64,000 nt of DNA from Onthophagus taurus (GCF_036711975.1 NC_091972.1:3105001-3169000); one strand, 5' to 3'; counted from the stretch's first letter, positions 1 to 11,793 are shown. Notes: generated by a model from the sequence alone, not told the origin. Numbers and translations are program-made.

Positions 1-960
1 AAATTTGCCATTTGGATATTTGTTTACGCGCATGAAATCGGTTGAAACGGCAATCTTTCGTTATGTAACGTTTTCGCTACTTTTGGGGATTGGATTTGGG
101 GCTGCTTTACTTATTGCAGAAACTATTGAAGCAACGTCTCTTTGGACGTTTATTTTTGAATGCTGCGTCGTGTTAGTCCCACAAGCAAGTTTAACGTATC
201 TTTTGGGCAGTTTTGCTGTAAAAGTCGTTGAGGTACATAATTGGGATATTAAATCTGAAGATGAAGTTGATTATCTTTGTAAATTGAATCATATGCCATG
301 TTGTGGTGAGACATAATAGCAACACTTTGTGTTTATAAAGACTTACAAATTGTTTTTTTGATTAGATCCAAATTCGGCAGAGTGTGTTGCTTGGAAAAGC
401 GCTATGACTTTTGGAGTTGATATGATAATTGCTCAACTTGCAATATCATTTATGTACTTTCTTATCCTCCTTATAATGTATTCTGGATTTGGATCTGATT
501 ATATTTTTGATATGCTTGATACTAAGTTGACACCAAGTTGTGTATCTAGCTTTCAAGGTAAATACTTCAATACAATTAGATATAATACAATAAATAAATT
601 AATTGCAGAAAGACCTCAAAATTCTAATGATGATACTATTGGTGAGTTTATGATTTCATTTTTTAAAGATTTTTATTTATTTGTGTATTTCAGGACTACA
701 ATCTGTTTCTGTAACAAATCCTGTTACAATTAAATCTTGTAAGTTATAATCTATTAGGTTAAATTAAAATCGATAGGTCGTTTGTTTTGCTAACATAAGA
801 AATTAATCAGTAATTAAATCTTATTTAAAAACCCGTCTTAATACCTACCAAATAAGCAGCTTAACAAAAACATAGTTTTTACACTTCCTTCTTTCCCTCG
901 AAATTAATTGTTTTGATATTTTTCCAGATAAATCTTCAGATGATAACACTGATAATAAGG
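1..960 (+). CDS. ABC transporter subfamily A, 3' half, exons before the large intron (partial)
   Basis: This is the upstream part of one gene that continues at 11929. The frame is open from base 2, so the gene starts outside the window. Exons that join in phase are <1-305, 366-557, 609-641, 694-738 and 928-960, each bounded by GT...AG. Exons 1 and 2 encode the last hydrophobic helices of the second transmembrane domain (an LPFGYLF start, then two long hydrophobic stretches). The next three mini-exons encode a polar Ser/Asp/Asn-rich linker that leads towards the second ATPase domain. ABCA proteins are full-length transporters, usually of lipids. The family call rests mainly on the ATPase half. 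Exons 4-5 look like an older copy of exons 6-7 (see findings). Confidence 0.8.
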
Positions 961-1054
961 GTAAGTGTAATTTTGTAACATATCAAGATTTTAAACTAAA
1001 ATTAGAACTAACACTAGAAACTTTCGGGTTTTGCCGTGCGTCTTTTAATAAAAG

Positions 1055-1096
1055 GTTTGACGTTTCGGATGCCATGTTGCAACCTTCTTCAGAAAC
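1055..1096 (-). ncRNA. Hammerhead ribozyme motif of PLE1
   Basis: Read on the minus strand, the core is GTTT, CTGAAGA, a stem-loop (GGTTGC pairing with GCATCC, one mismatch), CGAAAC, GTC, AAAC. GTTT/AAAC forms stem I and the ACGT palindrome leaves a minimal stem III, the layout described for PLE hammerheads. The call is by eye; activity is not shown. Confidence 0.6.
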
Positions 1097-1427
1097 TGGT
1101 TCGAAGTGACGAGATCAAAAATCGGTAACTATCAGTGATGTGAGCTTGTAAATTACCAAAAAATAACCATAGTTAATACCAAAAATTAATTGCCGTAATT
1201 TACACGATAAATTACAATAAATTACCGTAATTTACTAGGTAAATAACGATATTATTTTGAGTAAACTACAGTTTTTACGGTAAATATCGTATTTTACAAC
1301 ACTTGGCATATCAACCAAGTGGAATGGTGGGAAAGCGAACAAGTTATAACACGTGTATCGCCGACACACAACGCACGTAGTTAGTCGTGTCTAGTGTCTC
1401 GTATCGTGACTTTGTTAAAAAGTGATC

Positions 1428-1712
1428 ATGGCCAGAAAAGATAAAATTAAAAGCATTATAGTCGATGCTTTTATAAAAACTAATGGAAAAACATACAAGT
1501 GTAAATTTTGTGAACAATCTTACGTCTTGAATGTGACAAGGATGTCTCAACACTTAGTACAAAAATGTATACGCTGCCCTCCAGCGATAAAGAAAGCTAT
1601 CCACCAAGATTTGAATATAGGCGAAAGAACGTCATCTTCATTTGCTCCATTTGTTATTAAATTATTATTATTTATTAATTTATTAATATTTATTATTAAA
1701 ATAAAAATATAA
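1428..1712 (+). pseudogene. hAT transposase fragment: BED zinc finger
   Basis: The ORF begins MARKDKIKSIIVDAF and contains a BED-type finger: KCKFCEQ supplies the first Cys pair, and RMSQHLVQKC supplies the His and Cys. BED fingers sit at the N-terminus of hAT transposases and bind terminal DNA. The frame runs into AT-rich sequence and stops just before the inserted mariner at 1715. No DDE catalytic region or dimerisation domain follows anywhere in the hAT element, so at most this encodes a DNA-binding peptide. Confidence 0.65.
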
Positions 1713-1714
1713 TA

Positions 1715-3805
1715 TACAGTGTGACCCGTTTGAAAGCGGAACACCCTCGTAAAATTTGTATTTATTATCCGATTTCGATAATTTTTTTTTTTTAATTGCA
1801 GAGCGTAAGAAACTGTATCTTGGGACAAAGAGTGATATTTTTCTTAAAAAAAAACAAGGCCTACTATTTCACTTTTTAGGTGCTAAAAATGAAGAAATCA
1901 TATTAGGAATTTTTTTACAAAAAATGTGAGTACACCACTGCATTAAGCGCCTTTTGAAATGGGCATATACCAAATCTCATCAAAAATGGTTACAAATCAA
2001 CACCGTTACAGATAATTGAAAAATATAATTTTTTATAAATTAATCTCATCTGATCTAGTAGACCATGACAAAAATGTAATAAAATACAGAGAATAATACA
2101 AAACTATTTAACAATATTTAACAGAAATTCAAAAAATTGAAGAAAAAAACAACATTCAAGGTATTAATAGAAAATAAAAACTAGTTAAATGTCTGTTGCT
2201 TCCACCAATCCACCGTTAAGTTCGATACATTTATTGTACCTTCTTCGTGCATTCATTGTTACATTCCTCAGTTGCTATGGAGTAATGTCTGCACATGGCT
2301 GAACTATTCTAGCACGCAGTTCATCTAGCGACTGTGTCCTTGACCTGTAAACTTTCTGTTTAAGGATTCCCCAAAGAAAAAAGTCGAGTGGTGTCAAATC
2401 AGGAGATCTTGGCGGCCATTCAATAAGATGACTATTTCTTCCTATCCATCGATTTTCAAAATTTTCATTTAACCAACGGTTTACCACTACTGCGTTATGC
2501 ACGGGAGACCCATCTAATTGAAATTTTATATTCGCACATACCAGAGATGGTAAATTGTTTAGCGCATTCGAAAACTCATTTCTTAAGAAATACAAAAATT
2601 TTGTTGAATTTAAATTGCCCTCAAAGAAAAATGGACCAATAATTCTGTTGTCAAGTATTCCGCACCACACATTTATTTTATGCGAATACTGTCGCCTTGC
2701 GTTGATGATCCACTCTGGATTTTCTGTGCACCAATACCTTGAATTTTGCGATGACACCACGCCATTTGTTGTAAACGTGGCCTCATCGCTAAACAAAATT
2801 TCCCTTAAAAAGTTTCTGTTTTCCAAGTATTCACCTTGAGCCCATAAACAGAATTCTAGTCTTCTCTCTTCGTCTCTTGGTTCAAGAGTGTGTAGAAATT
2901 TTGGTTTATAGGGTGTAATTTTATTTTTTGTAAGGCACCTTCTAATACATTCTCTTGGAATATTTAAATCTATGGCAGCCGTTCTCAAACTCGAATGAGG
3001 GTTATTATGAAAATATTCCACTATTTGATTATTATTTCTAATTTCCCGGCGTGGATTTTGAACTTTTAGAATTTGTTTTGATACACTGCCTGTATCGTTG
3101 AATACCTTATTTACCCGGTGAACGGTGCTAGCACTAACCGGAGGCATATCTGGATGCCTGTTATTAAATTCTATAGCCGCTTTTCTTTTCGAAAGAATAT
3201 TATCGCCAACAAGGCGTACAATTTCAACTTTGTGTCTAACACTTAGTCGTTCCATAATTACACCACTAAATTGCACGCTTTTTATAAAATTTTTATAAGC
3301 ACAAAACTGACAGAAGTAATGCTTTAAATCACTTTCATAGAATTCAATTCTTTTTTTTTATTTCCATGGTTTACTAGATAACTATTTTTTTATTTCCATG
3401 GTTACAAATGTAAATAGTTTTTGTATTATTGGCTGTATTTTATTTCCTTTTTTGTCATGGTTTACTCCATCTGATCAAATAAATTCATAAAATATTGTAT
3501 TTTTCAATTATCTGTAACGGTGTTAATTTGTAACCATTTTTGATGAAATTTGGTATATGCCCATTTCAAAAGGTGCTTAATGCAGTGGTGTACTCAGATT
3601 TTTTGCAAAAAATTTCCTAATATGATATCTTCATTTCTAGCACCTAAAAAGTGAAATAGTAGGCCTTGGTTTTTTAAGAAAAATATCACTCTTTGTCCTA
3701 AGGTACAGTTTTTTACGCTCTACAATTAAAAAAAAAAATTATCGAAATCGGATAATAAATACAAATTTTACGAGGGTGTTCCGCTTTCAAACGGGTCACA
3801 CTGTA
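1715..3805. mobile_element. Tc1/mariner-superfamily transposon A with ~350-bp inverted repeats
   Basis: The left end TACAGTGTGACCCGTTTG matches the right end CAAACGGGTCACACTGTA in inverse. Similarity continues inward to about 2068 on the left and 3457 on the right, so the terminal repeats are about 350 bp, long for a mariner. It is flanked by TA dinucleotides, inserted in the hAT remnant, and carries a nearly intact transposase on the minus strand. Confidence 0.85.
2185..3276 (-). pseudogene. Tc1/mariner transposase A, one premature stop
   Basis: Cut-and-paste transposase. The N-terminal half (from MERLSVRHKVEIVRL, ATG at 3255 or 3276) shows two helix-turn-helix segments. The catalytic Asp residues are in ILFSDEATF (about residue 164), FQLDGSPVH (about 255) and SPDLTPLDFF (about 298). 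By my count 42 residues lie between the second and third, longer than the 34 of classic mariner/Tc1 and close to the DD41D lineage. The open frame ends at TAG (2275-2277), but the same frame continues with a plausible C-terminus (QLRNVTMNARRRYNK) to TAA at 2185. The copy is therefore broken by a single nonsense change about 30 codons before its end. Confidence 0.8.
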
Positions 3806-4311
3806 TACAGGGTGATTCAAGAAACCGCTGACAGACTTCTAGGGCGGATAATACATCAAAAATTAAGATGAAAAGTCTTAATATACAGGGGGTCGCAAAT
3901 GCCTCCTTAATGAGATATAGCGGGTCAAAGTTTCTTTAAAATTAAACAGTATCTGCAATAAAAAGCCCTTTTTTAAAAATATTTTCAACTCCACTGCTAA
4001 TTTTGTCAAACGGGCAGTATTTTCGTGTAAAGTGATCAATTATCTATCAATTGGTCTCATAGAAAACTTTGATTAAAGCAAGAGTTTTTGATTGAATTAA
4101 CAAATTTTCTACAAACGTGTTTTTCTTAAAAACTATTGCTTAAAAAAAGTGCTTTTTATTGCAGATAATGTTTAATTTGAAAGAAACTTTGATCCGCTAT
4201 ATCTCGCCAACGAGGCATTTCCGACCCCATGTATATTAAGACTATTCATCTTAATTTTTCATGTATTATCTACTCTAGACGTCTGTCAGCGGTTTTTTGA
4301 ATCACCCTGTA
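3806..4311. mobile_element. Non-autonomous mariner-type MITE
   Basis: The ends TACAGGGTGATTCAAG and TTGAATCACCCTGTA are inverted, and similarity runs inward about 175 bp on each side. There is no coding capacity. It abuts transposon A and shares the TA at the junction, so one inserted at the TA flank of the other. Confidence 0.8.
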
Positions 4312-4495
4312 TAATATTAATTTTTTATTAATGTAATATTTAAAAATAAAATTATAACACGTTTTTACGATACAGATTTATTACCGCAGTAATTAAAATT
4401 TGTAATTAAAAGTCGTAAAAATTACGGTAATTTAACATCACTGGTAACTATAAGTCGGAAAAACTAATTAATAATCAGTTAACGCTAATTACAAG

Positions 4496-5918
4496 CTAAT
4501 TAATAACTAATTGCGTCGCGTCCGGTGTGAGGCGGGAAGAGGTCTTCGTGTTCACCACCATCTTCCATGTTCTGCTAAGCTCCCAGCCATCCTCTCTGTT
4601 AACGTTATTTTTATGTCGGTGGATCTCTATGGCTTCTCTTGTCAGTCTTTGGTGGTATCTGTCGTCCCTAGCCAGCACCTCTGTTTGTTCGAAGTCTATT
4701 CGGTGCCCCTCTGCATGGCAATGTTCCGCAACCGCCGACTGCTGGATCTTCTTCAGCCTTACATCCCTCTCATGCTCCTTGATGCGGCACTCGACGTTGC
4801 GCCCAGTTTGGCCAACATAAACCTTCCCACAACTACACGATAGTCGATAGACTCCCGCTCCTTTTAATGGAGTTAGTTTGTCCTTGGCTATCGGGAGTGT
4901 GTTCCGAATTTTGCTGACCGTGCCGTACCGCACTACGATGTCGTTCTTCTTGAGGTGCCTAGCAATTCGTTCCGTTACACCTGAAACATAGGGAAGACAG
5001 ATAAATCCAAGTGGTTTTGTACTTACCGTGTCCTCTTTCTGCTTTCGCTGCTTGATGGCCTGGTTGATGTCCCTCGAAGTGTATCCATTCTTCTGCAGCA
5101 CGCCTCGTAGAAAGTGTTGCTCCTTCTTCAAGTTCTCTCCTTCACATAGTATCACGGACCTCTTCTGTTGGGGATGATGATGTGAACATGCCTGTAAATA
5201 CCTCTTGGTATGGGTCTTCTTTCGGTATACACCAAGTTCTATATCTCCATTTGTCGTTCTGGTGACCAATACATCTAGGAAAGGTAGTTTTTTTTGGCAG
5301 TTTCTGTTTCCATGGTGAACTTAATCATAGGATGTTGAGAGTTCAAGTGATCCAAGAACTCTTGGAGCCGTTTTTGACCATGTTGCCATATCACAAACGT
5401 GTCATCCCTATATCGTAGCCATAGTTTTGGTTTCCACTGGCTCTTCTTCAAAGCGTCCTCTTCGAATAATTCCATGTAGAAATTAGCTATAACTGGCTAT
5501 AGTGGAGATCCCATGGCTGCCCCTTCGAACTGCTCGTAAAATTCTCCTTTCCAGCTGAAATACGTCGACGATAAGCAATACTCCACCAGATCTGGCACGT
5601 ATTCTGGTAAACCCTCCGGAATGAGTTTTCGGCGAAGACCCTCTACAGCATCCTTAACTGGTACCCTAGTAAAAAGGGATTCCACATCGAAACTTACCAA
5701 CATATCCCCAGCCTCCAGCTTTACTCCTTTAACTGATTCCACAAAATGTGTAGAATCCCTGACATACGATTCCGTGTTACCTGTAAAGGGAGACAGAATC
5801 TTTGCAAGATGTTTGGCCAGCTGGTATGTTGGGGAGTTGATGGCGCTGACGATAGGGCGGAGGTGGACGTCTGGTTTGTGAATCTTCGGTAATCCGTAGA
5901 TTCTTGGTGGTACCGGCG
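4496..5918 (-). pseudogene. PLE1 reverse transcriptase (C-terminal part) and GIY-YIG endonuclease
   Basis: In minus-strand order the pieces give: PRIYGLPKIHKPDVHLRPIV (RT entry), LVSFDVESLFTRVPV (RT motif A), AAMGSP (motif B), LRYRDDTFVIW (catalytic motif C), then a linker with Cys/His residues, and a GIY-YIG nuclease with GVYRLSCSC and VYVGQTGRN. The RT plus C-terminal GIY-YIG order is diagnostic of Penelope-like elements. Lesions visible are a frameshift near 5721-5742, a TAG at about 5497 between GSPL and PVIANFY, and a frameshift in the A-run near 5290. The remainder of the RT N-terminus lies across the Transib insertion at 11323-11602. Confidence 0.85.
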
Positions 5919-6865
5919 CACTATGGAAAATTTAGTCCGTTTGCTGATCAAAAATCAATAACTTTTTTGTTTTTAAAGATAAACCTTTCAAACTTTGTAC
6001 GAATATTCTACATTACAGGAAGTAAGAGTACCAATTTTCTTTTTATTATTATTTTATTATTTTTTATTATTATTTATTATTATTTCCTCGTATGTACGAA
6101 CTATAAGACAAACTATTGTAATCACGAAAAATCCGCTTCGAGGTTTTGATAAATCTTTACATTTGATGGTCCTAGAATCAATTTTGACCATTTTAGCATT
6201 ACATCTGTATATGTGTTAGTATACAGTATGTACTATACACGTGCGTTTGTAAACATGATAACTCAAAGACCCAATCATCTACTTCGATGAAATTTGGCAT
6301 ACGACTATTAAATTAAGACAGTTGATCTCTACCAACTTTGGCGACAAATTACGAAGTAGCAGTTTACTTTAATAGATTTAGAAACTGCTTCATATAAATT
6401 TTCATATAACTTGCACTTTAAATAGAGATTATCAGATAAAATATTGTATAAATCTGAATAAGAATGAGTAACTTTCAGATACAACATTCCTACCACCTCA
6501 CATAACCGGAAGTAGTACTTTACCTGAACCTGTACCCATTTGTTTCATATAAACTGGTACTAAGTAAAAAAAATATTAAAATTTTGTATAAGCCTTTATA
6601 TGAAAAAGGTATAAATAAAAAATTACATTGAAATCATGAAACCGAAAGTAGTATTTTACTTAACAAATCACTTTCACATGCAATTTTACATACAGGAGTT
6701 AAAATAAAGTAAATTCTACAATTATTTTGAATTTAGTGCCTTTTTTAAAAGTATTTTTACAAACATTTATTTTTGAGTCGTATAAAAATGTGAGAAAGTC
6801 GAGTGTAGAGCACTGTAGTTTTATTATTATTATGCAACTTAAGAAAAAAATATACAAAAACTGCA

Positions 6866-7573
6866 TTATTGAGTCTCTTTAGAAAACTCAATTGAAATTG
6901 GTCGACAGAACCGCACAGAAGAGGGAACAGGATTTTGCCACACTACCTTACCAGTTTCTTCGTCAATTAATCTAATAGGTACAAATGAAGCTATGAACAA
7001 ATTAGCATCACATACCATATTAGACTCTTCAGGTAGTACTTGCTTGTATTCGCTTTGTCCAGATGAGCCATCACACCCCCACTTACTATATAAAACTAAC
7101 TTTTGTAATCTAGACTTATATACTGACTCTATTAATAAAATTCTATTAATCGTGTGATTTAATAAATCTTGTAAAGATGTTACCTTTGCATATGTATTGC
7201 TGATTTCTATGCTAGAAACAGGTGGATAACAGCTTTTTTTACTTTCCTGGATGTTGTGATAAGGTGGCAATAAAAAGCAGCTTTTCTCATTGGTTAGATT
7301 TCTAAGGTATAAATATTGTGCTTTAGTCAAATCTAAATCAATGTAAACGCTTAATGCTTCATCTGCACTCAATGGTTGTGATTTATTATGGTGGATCTGT
7401 TTTAAAATTGCTTTCTTTTCATCACGCTGCAAATCTCTTATAGTCTCCACTAAATTTGCTTCATCACTTTCTCCCATGGACCGTAATCCCTGAATATACG
7501 CACTGTATATGCGATCAAATCCATATTCATTTTGCAATGTGGTATTTTTTTGAAAAACAAAAACATTTTTCAC
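6866..7573 (-). pseudogene. Transib transposase fragment, RAG1-like, through the first catalytic Asp
   Basis: The 235-codon ORF includes KWGCDGSSGQSEYKQ (about residues 164-178). This matches the neighbourhood of the first catalytic aspartate in Transib transposases, corresponding to D600 of RAG1. It is followed by the family-typical segment VWQNPVPSS...CRPISIEF. A full Transib transposase is roughly 650-700 residues with two more acidic catalytic residues; the sequence downstream (5950-6866) shows no continuation. The upstream part (before MKNVFVFQK) is also short. It is therefore a truncated copy and not a host RAG gene. Terminal repeats and target duplication around it support the call. 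Confidence 0.78.
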
Positions 7574-8445
7574 GTAAAAATTTAATTAAGCCCGAAAGAT
7601 TTTTTCGATCCGCAATGTAAGCGAGAGCTACTTCACGTTTTAAGCATCTTAATATAACCATTTTGTATAATAGTTTCTTCGCATATATTGTATTGAAAAA
7701 AACTAATTTTTGCCCATAGGAAACATAAAAAGTACTATATTACTATAAATAGAAATATTTACGGATATTAGAGCACTTACCTTATGAATTAATAATTTTA
7801 AATAATGTTCTGAAAAGAACCGTACTTAATAATGACAAACGATAAGGCGGAGGAAAACTTAAGACAAAAATCGGACGTTACTTTAGGGTATATTATGACA
7901 ATGACAACTAAAAATTATGATTACACACATACTAGATTTTAAACAAAAAAAAAAATAAGTGCGCCATTGGCCGTTGAAGATTTATCCACGCCAACTAAAT
8001 TAACGGGCAACAATATGTAACCGAAAACTGATTACATATTGTGCTGAATAACTGGAAAAGCATACTTAGAAACAAATTTTTATAAAAATAATTTTAAAAT
8101 AAGACTATTTTTTTAATAATTAAAAATGATTGGGGCTTTATATTTAAATAAAAATGTACTAAGGATATAACTTTTGTGGACATACTGTATAGCATTGCTT
8201 CTTCCGATTTTCCGAAAATTGACTATATTCTCGTTATATTATTATTCTGTATGCCAAGTTTAAGCTACTTAACCTAAGAAAAGCCATATTGCATTTAAGC
8301 TATGTACGTCGTCACTAAACAAAAGTAACACTTCCGTGCGTGACGTGGACCTCTTAGTTTTCTGGTCATAACTTCTAAATAGGCAAGTGTTGGCAGCTAA
8401 TTTTTTTTACATGTTTTAAAGCAATAAATAGTCTTTAAAATTATA

Positions 8446-11043
8446 TACAGGGTGTCCCACCTAAGTTGCCTCGGTCCATAGCCGAATTATCATTGAGTTT
8501 TTCAAAAAATGTTCCAGATAAAAGTTGAATCGAATCATATTGTACATATTTTAAAATTAGTTTCAGTAATGGCGGACTTCCGCTTCTACCGGAAATGGAT
8601 ATCAACTTTGTTATTTTAAATAGAACAGCCTGTATATTATTGCATTTTTGGATTCTTTGTGAAATTTCAATGGTACTTTGTTAAGGATACCTTAGGTCTA
8701 ACTGGTATCGTTTTTGAATTATATGACGATTTTCGAAAAAAATGACATTTGCAGCGTCTTATAAATTTGGCAATATTGCCGAAAGTGAGAAAGCTAGAAA
8801 GATTTGGTTTTCTGTTTTGGATTAACAATAAAAGAACACACGTTTGCTAATAGAAAATTATGCATTTATATTACGGAATTCTTAAGTAGGGATCTGTAAT
8901 TTTCGAACTTTTTAATCATGGATAACTTATTTTTTTTAAATGGAACAATATACCAATTTTTGCATAAATGGATGTAAAATTTAATTTCCTTTCAGTTTTA
9001 TACAGGTATCATGGTGTCTATCTTCAACGGTTTTGAAGATATTCACGATTTTTCAGTTTTTTACGATAGATATGTATTGCGAAGTAGGCTTAGGACTGGT
9101 AAAATGAAATGGACGCTTTGCAATACTATTAAAAATTGAAGTAGGCTTGGAAAACAAACTAGGTAAACTGTCATTGCTGTTCCACGCATTAGAACTGTCA
9201 TTAGTGTTCTACGCATTAGAACTGGTTTTCAAAGTATTATTTGTTAACATAATAATTAAAAATGTCACATACGCGGAAAGAATTAGTCGATATGGTTTTC
9301 GTTCTCGGCGAATGTAACAAGAACGCTTTGTTAGCGTCAAGACTTTACGCACAACAATATCTGGAAAGAAACTGGAAAGATTTACAAATACTGGACCCGT
9401 AAAACGTACTAAGCGCAACCGTAATAACTCCGTACTTACGGATGAAAACCAGTTGCACGTATTGTTAGCTGTGCAAGAAAATGCAGAATCTAGTGTGCGT
9501 GAAATAAGTAGGAGGACAAACATCAGTAAATCTTCGGTACACAGGATTTTAAGAAAACATAATTATCATCCGTATCGAATCCAGTTGCACCAGGAAATTA
9601 CTGAAGGCGATTTCGAAAGCAGGCTGTTATTCTGTCAGTGGGCAATTGAAAGAACTAATCTTGATGCGAATTTTTTCGGACAGGTGATGTTTTCAGATGA
9701 AGCTACCTTTCACAAAAATGGGTTTGTGAATCGTCACAATTGTCATTATTATAATACAACAAACCCCCATCGATTCCTTGCAACGCATAGCCAGTACAGA
9801 TGGTCAGTGAACGTTGGGCAGGTGTCATTGGAACGCATATCATAGGCCCTTTCTTTCATAATCAACGTTTGACGGGTAGGATTTATTTAGAATTTTTAGA
9901 AAATAGTTTGGGCGTTCTGTTGGAAAATATTCCACTAGCTATTCGTCAGTGGATGTGGTTCCAACACGATGGTGCTCCACCGCATAATACCGCCCAAGTA
10001 CGTCGGTATTTGGATGTGTCCTTTCCGGACCGCTGGCGCTGTTAGATGGCCTCCGAGATCGCCAGATCATACCACTTGCGATTTCTTTTTATGGGATTTC
10101 ATTAAAAGCAAGGTTTATGAGACATCACCAACTACTCCTGACGATATGCGTCAACGCATTGTAAGAGCTTTTCAAGAAATCACACCAGAAATTCTCAGAA
10201 ATGTGCAAAACTCCTTACAAAAACGATTTCTATTATGTAGTGAACAAAACGGACAACATTTTGAACATTTGATGCAATAGTGTTTTTTTATTTGTGTTTT
10301 GTTTCCAGTGGTCTTGTTGAGTTTTGTTGGCCACTTTTTAAGCATGCCAGTAATATTTCTGCCAGTCCCAAACCTGGTAAAATGCGAGGGGAAGGTGGCC
10401 GGCGCTGCGAAATAAGTATCTATCGTTAAAAACTGAAAAATCGGGAATATCTCCAAAACCGTTGAAGATAGACACCATGATAACTGTATAAAACTGAAAG
10501 GAAATTAAATTTTACATCCAGTTATGCAAAAACTGGTATATTGTTCCATTTAAAAAAATTAAGTTATCCATGATTAAAAAGTTCGAAAATTACAGATCCC
10601 TACTTAAGAACTCCGTAATATAAATGCATAATTTTCTATTAGCAAACGTGTGCTCTTTTATTGTTAATCCAAAACAGAAAACCAAATCTTTCTAGCTTTC
10701 ACAGTTTCGGCAATATTGCCAAATTTATAAGATGCTGCAAAGGTCATTTTTTTCGACAATCGTCATATAATTCAAAAACGATACCAGTTAGACCAAAGGT
10801 ATCCTTAACAAAGTACCATTGAAATTTCACGAGGAATCCAAAAATGCAATAATATACAGGATGTTCCATTTAAAATAACAAAGTTGATATCCATTTCCGG
10901 TAGAAGCGGAAGTCCGCCATTATTGAAACTAATTTTAAAATATGTACAATATGATTCGATTCAACTTTTATTTGAAAAATTTTTTGAAAAACTCAATCAT
11001 AATTCGGCTATGAACCGAGGCAACTTAGGTGGGACACCCTGTA
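8446..11043. mobile_element. Tc1/mariner-superfamily transposon B with ~600-bp inverted repeats
   Basis: The ends TACAGGGTGTCCCACC and GGTGGGACACCCTGTA are inverted and flanked by TA. Similarity continues inward to about 9073 and from about 10418, giving terminal repeats of roughly 600 bp, nearly half of the element. It is inserted in the Transib element and encodes a broken transposase on the plus strand. Confidence 0.85.
9262..10280 (+). pseudogene. Tc1/mariner transposase B, frameshifted
   Basis: The start is probably ATG 9262 (MSHTRKELVDMVFVLGE). A frameshift near 9330-9350 shifts to RFTNTGPVKRTKRNRNN, followed by the second helix-turn-helix (REISRRTNISKSSVHRIL). Catalytic motifs are VMFSDEATF, FQHDGAPPH and SPDHTTCDFF. 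Further frameshifts fall at about 9810 and 10030; near the last, several residues between RW and RWPPRSP are missing compared with the related copies in this window. The C-terminus ends with QNGQHFEHLMQ. It is an inactive relative of transposases A, C and D. Confidence 0.78.
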
Positions 11044-11322
11044 TATTTTAGACCATCGCTAAACATCGCTAACTGCTAATACACTAAAACTTTATATTAG
11101 CAGTCGTTAAAAATCACTACAAAAATAACCGAAATACGTGAAATCAGAGACATGTAAACTTTGATAATTTTTTTTTACTTAAATACGTCATATAAAAATA
11201 AAACTTATGTTGATTAATAAAATCTGACATTTCTACTATAGGATTCAATTGAAAAAAGAAATAAATTCCGACTTTCGAAAAACCCATTTATGATCAGCCA
11301 ACGACTCAAATTGCCCATAGTG

Positions 11323-11602
11323 CGGCGCCTGCACAAACAAACCTTTCTGCTGGAATTCCTGTGGTTTTTATCAGTTCCTTCATTTTTCTTACGATTTTGT
11401 CTGTGGGGTCCTTCTTGATCTTCCTGTAGGTGGCTGGGTCCAGTAGGTTCATCATTTTGTCGTCGTATTCTTTCCTGTCCATAACAACGGTGGCATTCCC
11501 CTTGTCTGCTGGTAACACGACGATTTCTGACTTTTCTTTTATAGATCGGAGTGCTTTCTTTTCACCAACCGTCAAGTTCGATTTTGGTGGTTTGAAAGTT
11601 TC
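11323..11602 (-). pseudogene. PLE1 reverse transcriptase, N-terminal part
   Basis: The minus-strand frame reads NLTVGEKKALRSI, then IVVLPADKGNATVVMDRKEY and ends at RFVCAGA where the Transib target site lies. The PADKG.A.V.MDR pattern is the conserved segment upstream of the RT core in Penelope-like elements. The continuation is at 5918 and below. The 5' limit, near the CTAG-rich inverted run at 11595-11630, is uncertain. Confidence 0.7.
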
Positions 11603-11793
11603 TAGTGTTAGTTCTAGTTTTAGTTTAATTCACACCGGCCGTGAAAGCCTTCGTACTTATAATATCAAGATTTTATAAGCATAAATGCTCGTTGTTAATT
11701 GAACTAACACTAGGTCTAGTGTTAGTTCTAATGATAGTGCAAGTGTTAATTCTAGTTTTAATTCAATAAAAAGAATCAAGTGTTATATTCGAA

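Larger units (their letters stand above)
1133..4443. mobile_element. hAT-family transposon remnant with 8-bp target duplication
   Basis: The ends are inverted: CAGTGATGT at 1133 and ACATCACTG ending at 4443. They are flanked by the identical 8-bp direct repeat GTAACTAT (1125-1132 and 4444-4451), the duplication length made by hAT transposases. The body encodes only a BED zinc finger (1428-1712). Two TA-flanked elements (1715-3805 and 3806-4311) have jumped in, and the original hAT sequence is only about 0.7 kb, so the catalytic domain is missing. The host sequence is the PLE1 end region. Confidence 0.82.
5919..11322 (-). mobile_element. Transib transposon (RAG1-related) with 5-bp CGGCG target duplication
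   Basis: The termini are inverted: CACTATGG at 5919 and CCATAGTG ending at 11322, with further matching inward (GTTTGCTGATC against GATCAGCCAAC). Both sides carry CGGCG (5914-5918 and 11323-11327). Transib elements are known for CACWATGG ends resembling the RAG recombination heptamer and for GC-rich 5-bp duplications. The element encodes the N-terminal half of a Transib transposase (6866-7573, minus) and contains a later mariner (8446-11043). No second half of the transposase was found, so it is probably defective. It sits inside PLE1 coding sequence. Confidence 0.85.

Noticed and set aside
1422..1427. GTG start for the BED ORF
   Set aside because: ATG at 1428 is in frame two codons later and begins the recognisable N-terminus; GTG starts are not expected here.
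6866..7573. Host RAG1 homologue
   Set aside because: It sits between Transib inverted ends with a 5-bp duplication and is truncated, so it is a transposon fragment.
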